DNA from: Lepidurus packardi
Lineage: Eukaryota > Arthropoda > Branchiopoda > Notostraca > Triopsidae
DNA length: 64,000 nt
Direction: 5' to 3'
Assembly: GCA_023053545.1 (NCBI GenBank)
Contig: JAKZAN010000002.1
Location: 4,696,375 to 4,760,374 of the forward strand
Shown here piece by piece: positions 28,656 through 40,386 of the stretch. Below the pieces are notes generated by a model that did no database searches, was not told the origin of the DNA, and saw only the letters and a program-made list of their open reading frames with translations. A program made the translations under genes and the position numbers. Every line of letters starts with the position of its first letter. Position 1 is the stretch's first letter.

Positions 28656-31600
28656 AAAGTGACCAAAAGTGAAGACAAACATATCACTTAAAGGTATAAA
28701 ATCCTCCTATCTTAATCAGAGTATCCCATCTGTCTCCCTTTGCTAGGTCTTTTTCCTTCTGAGCTTGTCGTTGCCCTTTTGGTTCCCTTTTGGTGCCCTT
28801 TGGGTGGAGGGTTATATAGTATATCTTATTATCCTTTATCGTGGCCATACCATCTTGTCAACAATAAAGGCGTGGGAAACCCACTTATTATCCATCGCGG
28901 TTACCCTCAACTCCACTCCTCTCCAGCTAAACTCCCCGCGCCCCGAAATTATGATTTGGGAAGCTCAATTTCCGTGACTTTTCAATCAATGGATAAGAAA
29001 AGATGCGACACGGAACAGTTCCAAGGAAGCGACAAGTCTATTCTCACGTAATGCTGCCAATGATAAAATCCTAACTGTATCTAAGGCCAATTAATTAGGA
29101 GACATTAATCCTCTTCAATATGGTTATGAACATTAATCGCTTACATTTATATAAAATCGCTCTGCGGAGATCTTCCTAATCTATCCTCTTAATTACAGTT
29201 ATGAAATTAATCGCCTACATTTATATAAAATCATCCTAATCTTCCTAATCTATCTTAATACTCTGAAGATCCTCAATTAAAAAAAATACATATTACCAAT
29301 TTTGTTGTTTTTCCTAATTGACCGATGTTTCTTTTTCGACCTTTATTGATTCATTTTATTTTGGAATTTTTTATATTTTGATCATTTATATGGTTTAATA
29401 CTATTAAATGAAGGCATGCGTCAGCCTACGCTGGTTATTAATTTAAAAAAATTAATGCATTGAAATTTTACTCCTTCAATTGCATTTGGATTGAAGAAGT
29501 ATTGAATTCTACGCTTATAGAATGTTTTTGGTTCATTTGAAATTAGTATTAATAAATAATAGAGTAAGTTCATTAGTATGCGTTATTTGCTTTAAGAAAT
29601 TCACTGTTTTAAGAAAATTATGTTTTTTGTTTATTTAAAATTAGTATTAATAAATAATAGAGTGAGTTAATTAGTACACGTTATTTGCTTTAAAGAGATC
29701 CACTGTTTTAAGAAAATTTTAAAAAATTTTCAAAACATGGCAAGAGGATTTTTTGGTGGGGTGAATACCGTTGGGGTTCATCGGAGACAAGTTTTCGCCG
29801 TCACGCAGACCATTGGTGGCTTAATCCGATAGTAATGTCGCGCCAATGTTAATATCCAGAGCACCTGTGTGTCAGACTCCATCAGCTCATTAAGGCAAGC
29901 GAGCGTGCACGCCATGTTGTGCTACTACTCTCGGGGCCATTGTCTTTTGGAACCTTTTCGGGGGGGGGAAGGGGGGGTTGGTAGAAAAAGGATCGGATAT
30001 TTAGTCTCTGCCCTGTCTATCATAATTCCGCTTCCACCTGCCAAACCACACAAGATTATCTGCATGTCGCTCATTAAAATAAATTCCTCATCCGAACAGA
30101 ATAAGAGACTTTTTTTCGAGATATCCAGTTTAGGATTTGGGACAAAAAAAAATCCTAAATGGCACAGAAAGCAAACGTGTCTTCTTTCCCTTTTTTTTAA
30201 AAAAAAAAGAAGAAAAAAAAGATACTCGGTCCATTTAGTCTCTGACAAGACGTTTTTTTTGCCCCGGCTTCTTATGTTATTTCCCAATCTGAAGGGGGGG
30301 AGGGGGAGAGGTTTTGGCTCGACACTTACCTACTACGTATAACTGTAACGTGTTTGGGTGCTAATCGGCAGCTTTGGGGATGGAGACATCCATCAGCCGA
30401 GTGACAACCATGACAGAAAAGCTCCAACGCCAGGGATTTGGGATGCTTGAGGCTTAATGAGGCTGTGTGTGTTTAGGTTTGAGGAGTGAGTAGGGGAATT
30501 TGATGTTTTAGATTAGAGAAAGTGGCCAGGAACCGGACAAATTGAACTGAAGACTGCGATATTGAAAGGAAACGATTGAAACACTATTGGAAATCGGATT
30601 AAAAATCCTGGGATTTTGGGGGGATTTTTCAGGGTGACTTAGGGGTGTTGTGACGTCATCATTTTTCATTATTCTTTTTATTTTCTTAATGTTTTTAGAA
30701 GGGGTAGTGGGCTTGTTAGGGCATGTTGGGTTGCTTTGGGAACATATGGTATATCATATATGTTTACAGACATCTTTATACGTATATCTTTATGTATAAA
30801 GATGTACAAACAGATCTTTATGGTGTTTAACACATTACCGGTGATGTCACTTTGATTTGCCATTTGGCAATTTTCCAATGATCACCTTGTACTGAAAAGA
30901 GCCCCTATTTATGCGTTAACTTATACTAAGCACTATTACGAATAAAAGCCTGAAATTAAACAAGTTTAAAAGCAGCAATTAGGTAACCAATTGGGGGGTT
31001 TGGGACAATACCGTACTTTCTTACGATGCCTTAACTTATTCTAAGGTTAAGAGCATTGTCATGATTTTAACAATTTTCTTTCCTTCTTTTCTTACGATCT
31101 TTCAGTTTCGCATCATCTTGGGCGCTTGCTCGTTATGATATGGAGAAATTAGGCATATTCAGAAATTTACAAACCTTAAGTTTCACCCTTCAAATATGTA
31201 GGTTATTACGGCAACCTATCAAAGCCAAAACTTGGTGCGATAAAATTTCATCTCTTATCCTACAAAAAAAAATTTAAAAAAAAAATCTCTCTTCACCAAG
31301 AAAGTGGATCTTTATAAAAATTCTGAGAGGGAAGCTTACAGCAGCTTATGGGAACCTAAAAGTGTAGAACTTTGGCGTACGAAAAAAAAAAAAATAAAAT
31401 AGAAACCGCAAATTTCCTTTAATCTAGTCAGGTGGGCCTTAAACTCTCTGCATCCGACATCCGACTCTTCCTGCTGCCGAACAAATTGTAAACCATAAAA
31501 TAAAACCCGCTTTAAATCACATACACACACTATCTTAAACACCCCCCCTCCTTCCCACCGAAGAAGATTGTGCGGAGCTTTTCTCTAATACCTCGACGAT

Positions 31601-34426
31601 CTTAAGACAAAAGACATCGGAGAACCCATAGCTGTTCTCAAATTTCCCCAAAGCCATCGCCCTAAACTCTTTTCACTTCTTTAATCTTTCTTTGAAAAAT
31701 TTTCAAGTCCCAACACCGATTAAACTCGAAAAGATTAAACTTGAAAAGACACTCGAAACTCTAACACTTTTAAAAAGAGGCATTCCAAACTTGAACTCTA
31801 ACATTTGAATATTTAACACTTCAAGTCTTCAACACTCAACATTGAACTCATTTCTAACATTCTAATGTCTAATTTCTAATAGAAAAAAATGAAAGAAATG
31901 AAAAAAAGGCCAGGTATTGTTTCTGAACGTCGATGGTGGGCTAGCGGATCATATTGTGGCTACTGAAGTCTTGTATTTTTTTATTATTATTTTTTTTTAC
32001 AAGTTGTTAACCTATAAAATAAAAGTAAAGGTATCTGTTTAGCTACCTTGTGTAGCATCATGGGAGGTCTTAACGCTATCTAATTACCCAACCCCCGTGT
32101 GTTACGATGATACCCAATCCTAATCATAAAAAAGTGACTCCAAAGGTACACATTCAAGGGATTGGAAACACAAGCGAAGCCTTCTAAAAGTTCCATTTGT
32201 GCTTATTTGAACGCCCCATCCGAAAAATTCTTGGCATTAGATGGACTCTATATATTCGACAAGCCCACCTGCACAGGGAACATGTTTTGTCGAGGTTGAA
32301 AAAGGTTTGAAATCCGATGCGTTCAACGGGAGGGGAATTTTCCCCCAAACGCTAATTCGTCCCCCCCCCCAACCCCTTCGACACAAACTGATACCTTATC
32401 AATCCATTTGATCCATCGCATAAGAAACTTTTGGGGAGGTGAAACGAAAATATCTCCCACAAATCCCAAGGGAATTTCCCCAACAATTTTCACTCAAACA
32501 AACGCGTTTTTCTAAACTTGTTTTCGCGAAACTTAAATCGACCCGATCTGGAATGGAAATGTCAGCACCTTTTTTGTGTACCAGCCATTCATTCCATTGA
32601 TCCAGCAGTCGCCGAAATAAGAACCTAAACCCCCAAACGGGGCTGTTATTACCTTCTTAATCAAGTTGAGTGACAAAACCCGGATTTGGATGTGCGAAAG
32701 ATTGTCTTCTATCACTGAAAAAAGGCTTTTCGGACTTTGAAGTTTTTATCCCTTTTTCACCACTTTCCGACACGCTTCGGCACTTTCGTTCAGTTTTGGA
32801 ACTTTTTTATATTTTCAATGTTCCAGCTTTTTCAATTTTGAACCTTTAATTTTTTTCAATTTTTTTCTATTTTCAATATGCAGTTTTTCAATTTTCTTTC
32901 TTTCAGTTTTGGCACTTTTTTCTATTTTCAATTTTCCATCTTTTTCGATTTTGAACCTTTAATTTCGCGAATTTTTCTTCCATTTTTTTATATTTTCAAT
33001 TTTCCAGCTTTTTCAATTTTGAACCTTTAATTTTGTGAATTTTTCTTCCATTTTTTTCTATTTTCAATGTGCAGTTATTTCAATTTTCAATTGTTCACCT
33101 TGCACTGAAAAGAGCCCCTATTTATGCGTTAATTTATAATAAGCACTATTGCTAATAAAAGCCTGAAATTAGGCTTTGGAAACAAGTTTAAACGCAGAAA
33201 TTAGGTAACCAATGAGGTAATAAAGGCTTAGAGCCATTAGAAAGTAGGCTGGCATTGGTACAGGATGCTTAGGTACTCGCTAAGCGATTACCCGTTCCAA
33301 GTCAAGGAATTCATTGTTGTCAATGTTGTTAAAACGACGCACAGCAAGCACATACAAACACTTATACACACCACCCATCCCTCCCCTACTCGTACAGCTC
33401 AACAATGAAAGAAAAAAAGGCTTTTTTTTGTGTGTGGCTCAATTGTGAAGGGAGTCCCCCCCCCAAAAGGTAAGTCTTTTGTAAACAGTATACACATCTT
33501 TAAAAGGGATAATATGCTTTTCCCCCAAACCCCGACTTAAGAGAGATAGGGTGGGCATTATTTGTTGGGAGAAGTCCTGGACCCAATCGGCCATTGTTGC
33601 TCTCAAACGAGTGTGTCAAAGCGTGTCGGAAAGGACTTTTTAACTAAGGACCCAAACTACCTTTCCTTATTCTATTTCTCTTTTTTTTTCGTTCTTCGTC
33701 TTTCAGTGCGTCCTACAAAGGCCCCTTTTTTGCAACAACATAAAAGCTTCTAAGAAGTCCTCCAACTTCTTTTCAATTTCAATTTTACACGTTATTGTCG
33801 CGGAGTTGGGAGAATCTCAAATAAAAAACAACGTTGGAGACGAAAGTACAAAAAAAGCGAGAAAAAAAAATAAAAACCCTCGAGGACTGGCCGACGTGAG
33901 TTTCTTGCATCATTAGTGCTTAATGGAAGGTATGAAAGCGTCAAATGGATGCTTTTGGCCGCTTTTTCCGAAGCTTTGATTGAAAAGGGATCCCTCGGAA
34001 CCAAAGTCTCTTCTTATCGCCCAATAAGAATGGAGTTACAACCACAATTTCCTGTGGTTACAACTGTATCCCCAAGGCTTTTACTCCCCATTCCTTTTGG
34101 CTCTGAAACTTGTCCACTTGGGGGAGATTTGCTCAAATAAGTTAACCTGGAAAACGGAGCAAATACAGTGAAACAGAGAGCCATGGGAAGCAAAGCGGTG
34201 AAATCGACGTAAAAACGGAATGCAACATAGCCCTCATTTAGGTAAGAGATTACGGCAAGACAAGACCTTTTTCTTCTCCGAAATCTTCCAATCCCAACAC
34301 CATCTGTGCTCTTCTAATATGGGTCTCAAGAGGTCAAGATAATATTTGCTCCAAAGATATTATAGTCTTTTGCTCCACTTCTTTCCGGGGGGTTATGTGT
34401 CTAACCTTCCTCGTGTTAAAGGTTCC

Positions 34427-34429
<3 letters not shown>
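28656..34429. other. Gene-free stretch with small duplications
   Basis: No coding exon was recognised. Small repeats inside it: a 98-bp tandem pair at 29522-29720 (word AGTATTAATAAATAATAGAG), a dispersed pair at 30868-30993 and 33080-33213 (word GAAAAGAGCCCCTATTTATG), and simple T-rich units at 32820-33090 (word TTTTGAACCTTTAATTT three times). A palindromic TGACGTCA lies at 30651-30658 and a 10-bp poly-C at 32361-32370. Confidence 0.55.

Positions 34430-34486
<57 letters not shown>
34430..34486. repeat. 57-bp poly-T tract
   Basis: Uninterrupted run of about 57 thymines (poly-A on the minus strand). It may be the tail of a minus-strand retroposed copy, but the sequence to its right has no recognisable SINE, LINE or gene body. 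The true length may differ because such runs are hard to assemble. Confidence 0.85.
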
Positions 34487-34488
<2 letters not shown>

Positions 34489-34790
34489 TGGTGAACTCGA
34501 TTTAACGTGGGAAAATCCTTTGCTTCAATCTATAAAAACCATCTTTTTCTCCCTAAAAAAGAAGCCTCGAATATATCTATATATATAAAAAAAAAAATTC
34601 TTAAAAAACAGAAATCCACGTCACGCCCCTTTTTCCTCCTTCGTTTATGGTACCTCTAAACCAAACAAAAAATCTCACACCTCTTCCAACAAAGAAAGAC
34701 CTTAATTCCCAAACCACCTTAAAATACTCCCTGTCTTAATTGCAACCTTTTCCACGTAATTTGTTTTTTCGTCCTATTTTTTTTTTTTTG

Positions 34791-35400
34791 CTTTGGTTAG
34801 CTCTTTAAGGCTTTCTGGGGAGTTGAACTTGCATCTCCCCCAAATTCAGCATCCCATCCTTCTTCTGTTTCTCACCATCTTGTAAAGAGGTAAACTAATA
34901 AAAAATTTCATTTTAGTCTATACGTAAACTTGACACGGGGATAGTAAATGCACTGTTTTTCCACATTTTTCCTAAGCAAAACTTTTGGACTTTCTTTCCT
35001 ATTTTTTTTTTTTTTTGCTTTGGTTTGCTCTTTAAGGCTTTCTGGGGAGATTGAAGTTACATCTCCCCCAAATTCAGCATCCCATCCTTCTGTTTCTCAC
35101 CATCTTGTAAAGAGGTAAACTAATAAAAAATTTCATTTTAGTCTATATGCAAACTTGACACGGGGATAGTAAATGCACTATTTTTTCACATTTTTCCTAA
35201 GCAAACCTTTTGGAATTGCTTTTTGGACTTTCGGAGGGAGACTTATTTGCGTCTCCCCCAAATTTGGCAGTTGTTTCTCACCAATCTGTAAAGAGGTAAA
35301 CTCATAAAATTTCATTTTAGTTCGGGTCTATATGTAAACTTGACACGAGGATGTTAAGTCCACTATTTTCAAAATTTTTTTGTGACCCAAGTTTTATATT
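34791..35400. repeat. Three tandem units of about 228 bp
   Basis: Shared words are CTCTTTAAGGCTTTCTGG, ATCTCCCCCAAATTCAGCA (34832, 35060 and a variant at 35251), TGTAAAGAGGTAAACTA and AACTTGACACGGGGAT. Units 1 and 2 are close; unit 3 is shorter and more diverged. A poly-T stretch separates the units. Confidence 0.9.
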
Positions 35401-35961
35401 TTTTTTTTTTGTTTTGGGGTGAGACTATAGGATAGTCATCCGCGTCCGAGTGCTAAACAAGCGAGGACCCAATTTGGGTTGGAGCAACGTTTTATGGCAC
35501 TCTGATAGATACGGAAAAACTGTTAATAATCCCCAAGGCTCACTCACGCGATATCCTATAAAGGGAATCAAAGTAAATTGTTCAAGCCAACTTCATTGGA
35601 TATTGGGATGTCATAATGTCATAAACCAATTAGGAGGCCCCCGAAATGTTGTACCCCAGGCTCTATAGCTCCTAATTAAGGACATTATCGTCCTTATTCA
35701 CTCCGCCCTGTCAAACGCCATAAAACTTAGACGAAGCCCTACCAATTTGACTCCAACAAGAAAAAAAAGAGAACTAACACGCCAACCGGAAACGGCAATG
35801 GACGCTTATTGGTTAACAAGGGGCTGGTAAACATGGATATCCTATATTGAGAGAAATAATGTAAAAAAAAAAAGACTTTAATTAGCATATCATAGCTGTA
35901 ATTTGAAACTCTGAGAATCCAATTTCCCATTTTCCAACCCGGACAAAACGTAACGTATGGA

Positions 35962-35990
<29 letters not shown>
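35962..35990. repeat. 29-bp poly-C tract
   Basis: Uninterrupted cytosine run in otherwise AT-rich DNA; the longest of several poly-C/G runs in the window. Confidence 0.9.
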
Positions 35991-35992
<2 letters not shown>

Positions 35993-36924
35993 GCTCGCTA
36001 ACACGGATTACAGAATTGGCCGCCAGGTAAAAAGGAAGGAAAATAACCCAATAACACATGCATTGTTATAGTGGAAGCTTGAGAAATCTCACGCTATTAT
36101 CCTAATAAGCTAGGTTATGGCCATTGTTCCATGTCGACACGCACTTTGTGGCAACAAAACAGGCGCAAAAGTCTACCTCTCTCTCTCTTGCGTTACGGCG
36201 ATAAGTCCCTTTCTCTCTGTGTGTCTATGTTTGTGTCTGTATGTATTTTATATAGAGAGAGAAAGAGAGTGTGTAAGCAAGGAAATGTGTGTGGAGACAA
36301 TACAGCAGCAGGGCGTGGGAAAACGCCTGTCATTCATTCGAAAATCCAGCACCGAATGTGAAAACCCAAAGCCGGAGATTTCAGAGATTCGTTTTTTTTT
36401 TCTTATTATTTCTTGGGGAAGAGTAAGAAATCTAGATATAAAAAAAGAGGTAATATTCTTTGGCACCTTATGATCAACGCAACACGCGGTTTTACCGTAA
36501 TGGCTATGATAAGGAATATTTTCGTGACTCGACAAAAAAAATAAAAAAAAAAAAAAATAACGTATGTGTAGCGGCTAGTTGAACATTGTAATTGAGTTAT
36601 GTTCTTGTTTCGCTGTTAAAGAAGAAAACGCCATAATGACAAGAGCAAGGCAAAAGTTGAACTTGCTTTCTTTCCTTCTATGAGTTCTTAGGACAAATTC
36701 ATAGCCGAAAGAGTGTCAATTCCTATCAAATTCATATCCGAAAGAGTATCTAACTCCTCACCCCCAAACCCTTTGGTGAAGAAATAAAGCACGGTAATAG
36801 GCTGAGTCTGCAAGCCGTATTAATAAAACAAGTTTCACTAAAACTGCCAATCTGAAAAAAAAATTCCCAATCTGAAAAGAAATGGCCAAGAAATCAAGAC
36901 TTATGATTGTTTCCACTGTTAACA

Positions 36925-37220
36925 GGATTGTTATCCGACTTGTAAGGCTGCCATAAGATGATTTCATTATTACAAGCCTTACGTACTGTACTATTACGCA
37001 AGAAGACGCTTGCGACTGTTTTTCTTGTCAAAAGGATGAAACGTAGGATGTTTTAAAAGTGTGGTAAAGTTCTTACGACTTACATAAGACAACTTATGAC
37101 TGGAATGAGAATCTGATTTCATTTTGGTTAACAATAAGGCCGTCCAAAGCGTCACCGGATTATTTCATTGTTAGGATTGTAAGGCTATCATAACACTACT
37201 TCATTGCTGCAAGCCTTACA
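36925..37220. repeat. Pair of GTAAGGCT...AGCCTTAC hairpin segments
   Basis: TTGTAAGGCT ... CAAGCCTTAC occurs at about 36941-36982 and again at about 37178-37216, each with an ATTTCATT(A/G)TT-like word inside or beside it. Each forms an imperfect short hairpin. Confidence 0.6.
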
Positions 37221-37403
37221 CACATAGAAAAAAAAATTGCATTACACACAATTAGAAAAAAATATTTTTTTACTCAAGGAAAACTACGATTTGGAACTGT
37301 AGTTTTCCTACAATGTAGAAATACAATAATTCCAAGTCTAAAGTAAAATAATGTAACTATACTTTTTAAGTCTTTCTAAGTTAAAATTGTATTGTAAATT
37401 TGC

Positions 37404-37672
37404 TATTAAAGAACTTTTCGGATTAAAATGTGTTAAATGTTTCCAATTAAAATGGGTAAAAATTTACAAAAAATTCCTAACAATACCCAACCATTGACGG
37501 CCATTATCGTCAGACAGTTATCTTTAAGAAGGTCTAAATTGAAAATTAAAGAATTTTTCGAATTAAAAAATTCCAATTAAAATGTGTACAAATTTACAAA
37601 AATTCCTAACAATACTCGATCATTGATGGCCATTATCGTCAGACAGTTATCTATAAGAAGGTCTAGAGTATG
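37404..37672. repeat. Tandem pair, period about 130-140 bp
   Basis: The two units share TTCCAATTAAAATG, TTCCTAACAATAC and GGCCATTATCGTCAGACAG (37499 and 37628). The second unit lacks about 13 bp near its start. Confidence 0.9.
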
Positions 37673-39930
37673 ATTTTATTACTTTTTAACCTTAACACGA
37701 CTATAAAAAGCGTCCAAATGAACTCATTATCATACGAGTGTTAAGACTACAGTAACCAGCATTATCTAAGTTTCCTTTCCTGTCATCAGAGGAGCTAAGA
37801 CCTTCTTCTGAATACTTCATTGCTACAGATATATATGTCTCAACTATAACTATTTCCCTATTACAAGACTCGTGTAATCCACATACCAAAGTATTACTAT
37901 AGTAAGTATTACTGTAAGGCTGTAACCATTGAGAATGAAGTCCTAATCTTTTGAACTCAAGGAACAAAGCCCACTCCAAATGTTCCTTCTCCCAACACTA
38001 ATTCACAAGACGAAAAAAAAAGTCTTCCAAGCTGGCGCTGGTGGGAGCCAATAAGGCCCCGCTGCGATCTGATTAACTCCTAATTAAAAAAAAACAAATA
38101 AACCAAGCCAAAGTGGGTTTTTCTTTTTTTTGCCTAAAAAAGAAATAAAGAAAAAACCTTTGGCATGCAACACGACACGACCATTAAGCTTTTGGGGCTA
38201 GATTAACAAGAAAGAAGGTACCTCTTCCATATAGACCCAACGCCGCCAAGAAGTCTATTCGACCGCAGTGTTTTCAGGCTTGACATTCAACATTAGTATG
38301 GGTTACACGCAAAGCAAACATATATTCGCTTTGCTGCCGCAGACACCACCCAAAACCACCACCCTTTCTTTTCCCTTTTTTTTTATATATATAATAATAG
38401 CACGTTAATCAAGCCAAAATCCACTAAAAAAAGCGGCTTCTTGCTCTTCGCAAGTCAATAAATGTCTATTGCGACTGCCAGCTGTCTTGAAATTCGGTTA
38501 AAAGCTCTTTGGGCCCCAGACAATCCAAAATCCACAACAACCCCTCTCTTTTGTGCTAACTTGCTCGTGTGTTTTTCCACGAAGGGTTAAATTGCACTAA
38601 CGCCCCTTGAAAGAATTTTCCAGCTCCTTTCGGGGTAATCAAGCTAAAGTTATACCCTGCGAAAGGGTACATTTTGAACGCCTAACACGAAAAAAAATAT
38701 ATATATTATATATAAATACAAAATAAGTACGCGGGACGAGAAGGTTATTATGTTTTTTAAGATCTTTTTGGTGTGGCAATATTATCTACCCAAAAGAGAC
38801 GGCCCATTTCTGTACTAAAGGCGGCGGCTCTGGGATCCCAGCAGGAACTTAATGGCAAGACAACAAAAGACTTGGCGCAACAGCAGTCCTGAATTGGCTT
38901 GAGGAAAAGCAGCCCCCCTCCTTTGGGAGAAAAAAAGCAAAAGGTAAAGGGAAAAACGTATCGTACTTGGTTCGTTTTGTGCGTTTTCTCGCAACAACCT
39001 GTTGTGTCCGGAGTTGTGCTAAACCCGTTGGCCGTTGTTCTATCTGCACAAAGACCACACCTTTCATGGGAAACGAAGAATCAATGAGCCTCGGAAAGCA
39101 TTTAAGCGAGTTGAGAGTCGTGTTTTCTGGCTCAGGGCCAAGGTAGTATGGTACCAAATGGGATAGAAATGAACCAGAATGAATCAAATGAATAAAAGTT
39201 ACTTCTCGAGGCGAGAAACGAGCCTTTAAAACGCTGGAAGACAGTTTCTTTTTATGGAGAGGCCATTGGGAAGAACAAAAGAGCTCTAATAAGGTCCTGT
39301 AGTGTCCAGCTTTAACAAAGGATGGGCTCGGGGAGTCGTTTAGAGCTTAAACAACAGCTACTTTGGTGAGAAATTGCCAGTTTCAGATGGGAGAACAGCC
39401 TCCAGGGGAGTCCAAAACTGCCAAACATTGTCTCTGCTCCCACTTTTACTGTCTACAAGTACAAGCTCGGCTTTAAATGCACACTTTGACGACTAACAAA
39501 CGACTTTATGGGGCTGTTAACTCCTAGTTTTGCTGGACGAAAAATTGTGTTAAAATAACTTAAAAGCGGGTGAAGAGCTAGTTAAGCTTCCACATTTTGG
39601 TTACGAGTTACTTGAGGTTAGAGAATAACGTGGCATGGCTGTACACTTTCTTCCTTATTTGCATATCTTTACTTCCAAACGAGAGCGTGGGATGCGCTGG
39701 GACAACCCGAGCGGTTGCGTATTTTGGGCTTTATTATGTTAATTAGCGAGTATAAAGCTTAAGCTTACACTCTCCACATACATCAATAGTAGAGCTAAAC
39801 AACCTGTAGAGTTAAACCTAACGAAACTTTGATACATGCAAATAATTACTCACATAAACTGCATAACTTCACGTATCACTAGATGACGCCATCGACATTC
39901 ACTGCACTGGACATGTGACCCAGTTTATGG
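37673..39930. other. Gene-free stretch
   Basis: No coding exon was recognised on either strand. It has short AT dinucleotide runs near 38385 and 38695, and otherwise no repeat that I can name. Confidence 0.5.
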
Positions 39931-39934
39931 GCTG

Positions 39935-40114
39935 CTCATTGGCTGTTGGGTGTCACGTGGCTTCGCTAAGCGCGCCAAAACCTCTTCAAAAGGACTTCTG
40001 CCTAGTTTCTGAGCATCTCATTGGCTGCCCGGCGTCACGTGGCCTCGCTAAGCGCGCCAAAAGTCCTTCAAACGGACATCTATTAGCACGTTTTGCTGGC
40101 TTATGGCTTATAAA
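39935..40114 (+). promoter_or_regulatory. Promoter-like tandem module: CCAAT, E-box, E2F-like, then TATA
   Basis: Two direct copies 82 bp apart each carry CTCATTGGCTG (inverted CCAAT box; 39935 and 40017), GTCACGTGGC (E-box CACGTG; 39954 and 40036) and CGCTAAGCGCGCCAAAA (E2F-like TTTTGGCGCGC on the other strand; 39970 and 40052). A TATAAA lies at 40109-40114. The spacing is kept in both copies while the bases between vary. A transcript to the right would run antisense into the DDX31 3' end. This is inferred from motifs only. Confidence 0.5.
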
Positions 40115-40188
40115 CCCAAACACGCGTCAAACAAAGGACGCTTACTCGACAAGGAATACAATTTAACCAAGAATCTGTTGTTTTAACC

Positions 40189-40194
40189 TTTATT
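40189..40194 (-). terminator. Candidate polyadenylation signal of DDX31
   Basis: TTTATT on the plus strand reads AATAAA on the minus strand, about 190 bp past the DDX31 stop codon. An octamer word ATTTGCAT overlaps it (40192-40199). Confidence 0.55.
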
Positions 40195-40386
40195 TGCATA
40201 TACAAGTGACTTTATATCCACAAATCAGAGAAAACGCAGCCAAATCGCCTGTCGAATGCCGCTTTGAAGCCATTTGTAACTCCACCAGCTCTAAAGGTAA
40301 GAGCCAAACCCCATTAGTACCTTCAATAGGAGTAGATTCATTAGCCCAATAAAAAAGAATACACGGAGCATAACTAACTACCAAGT

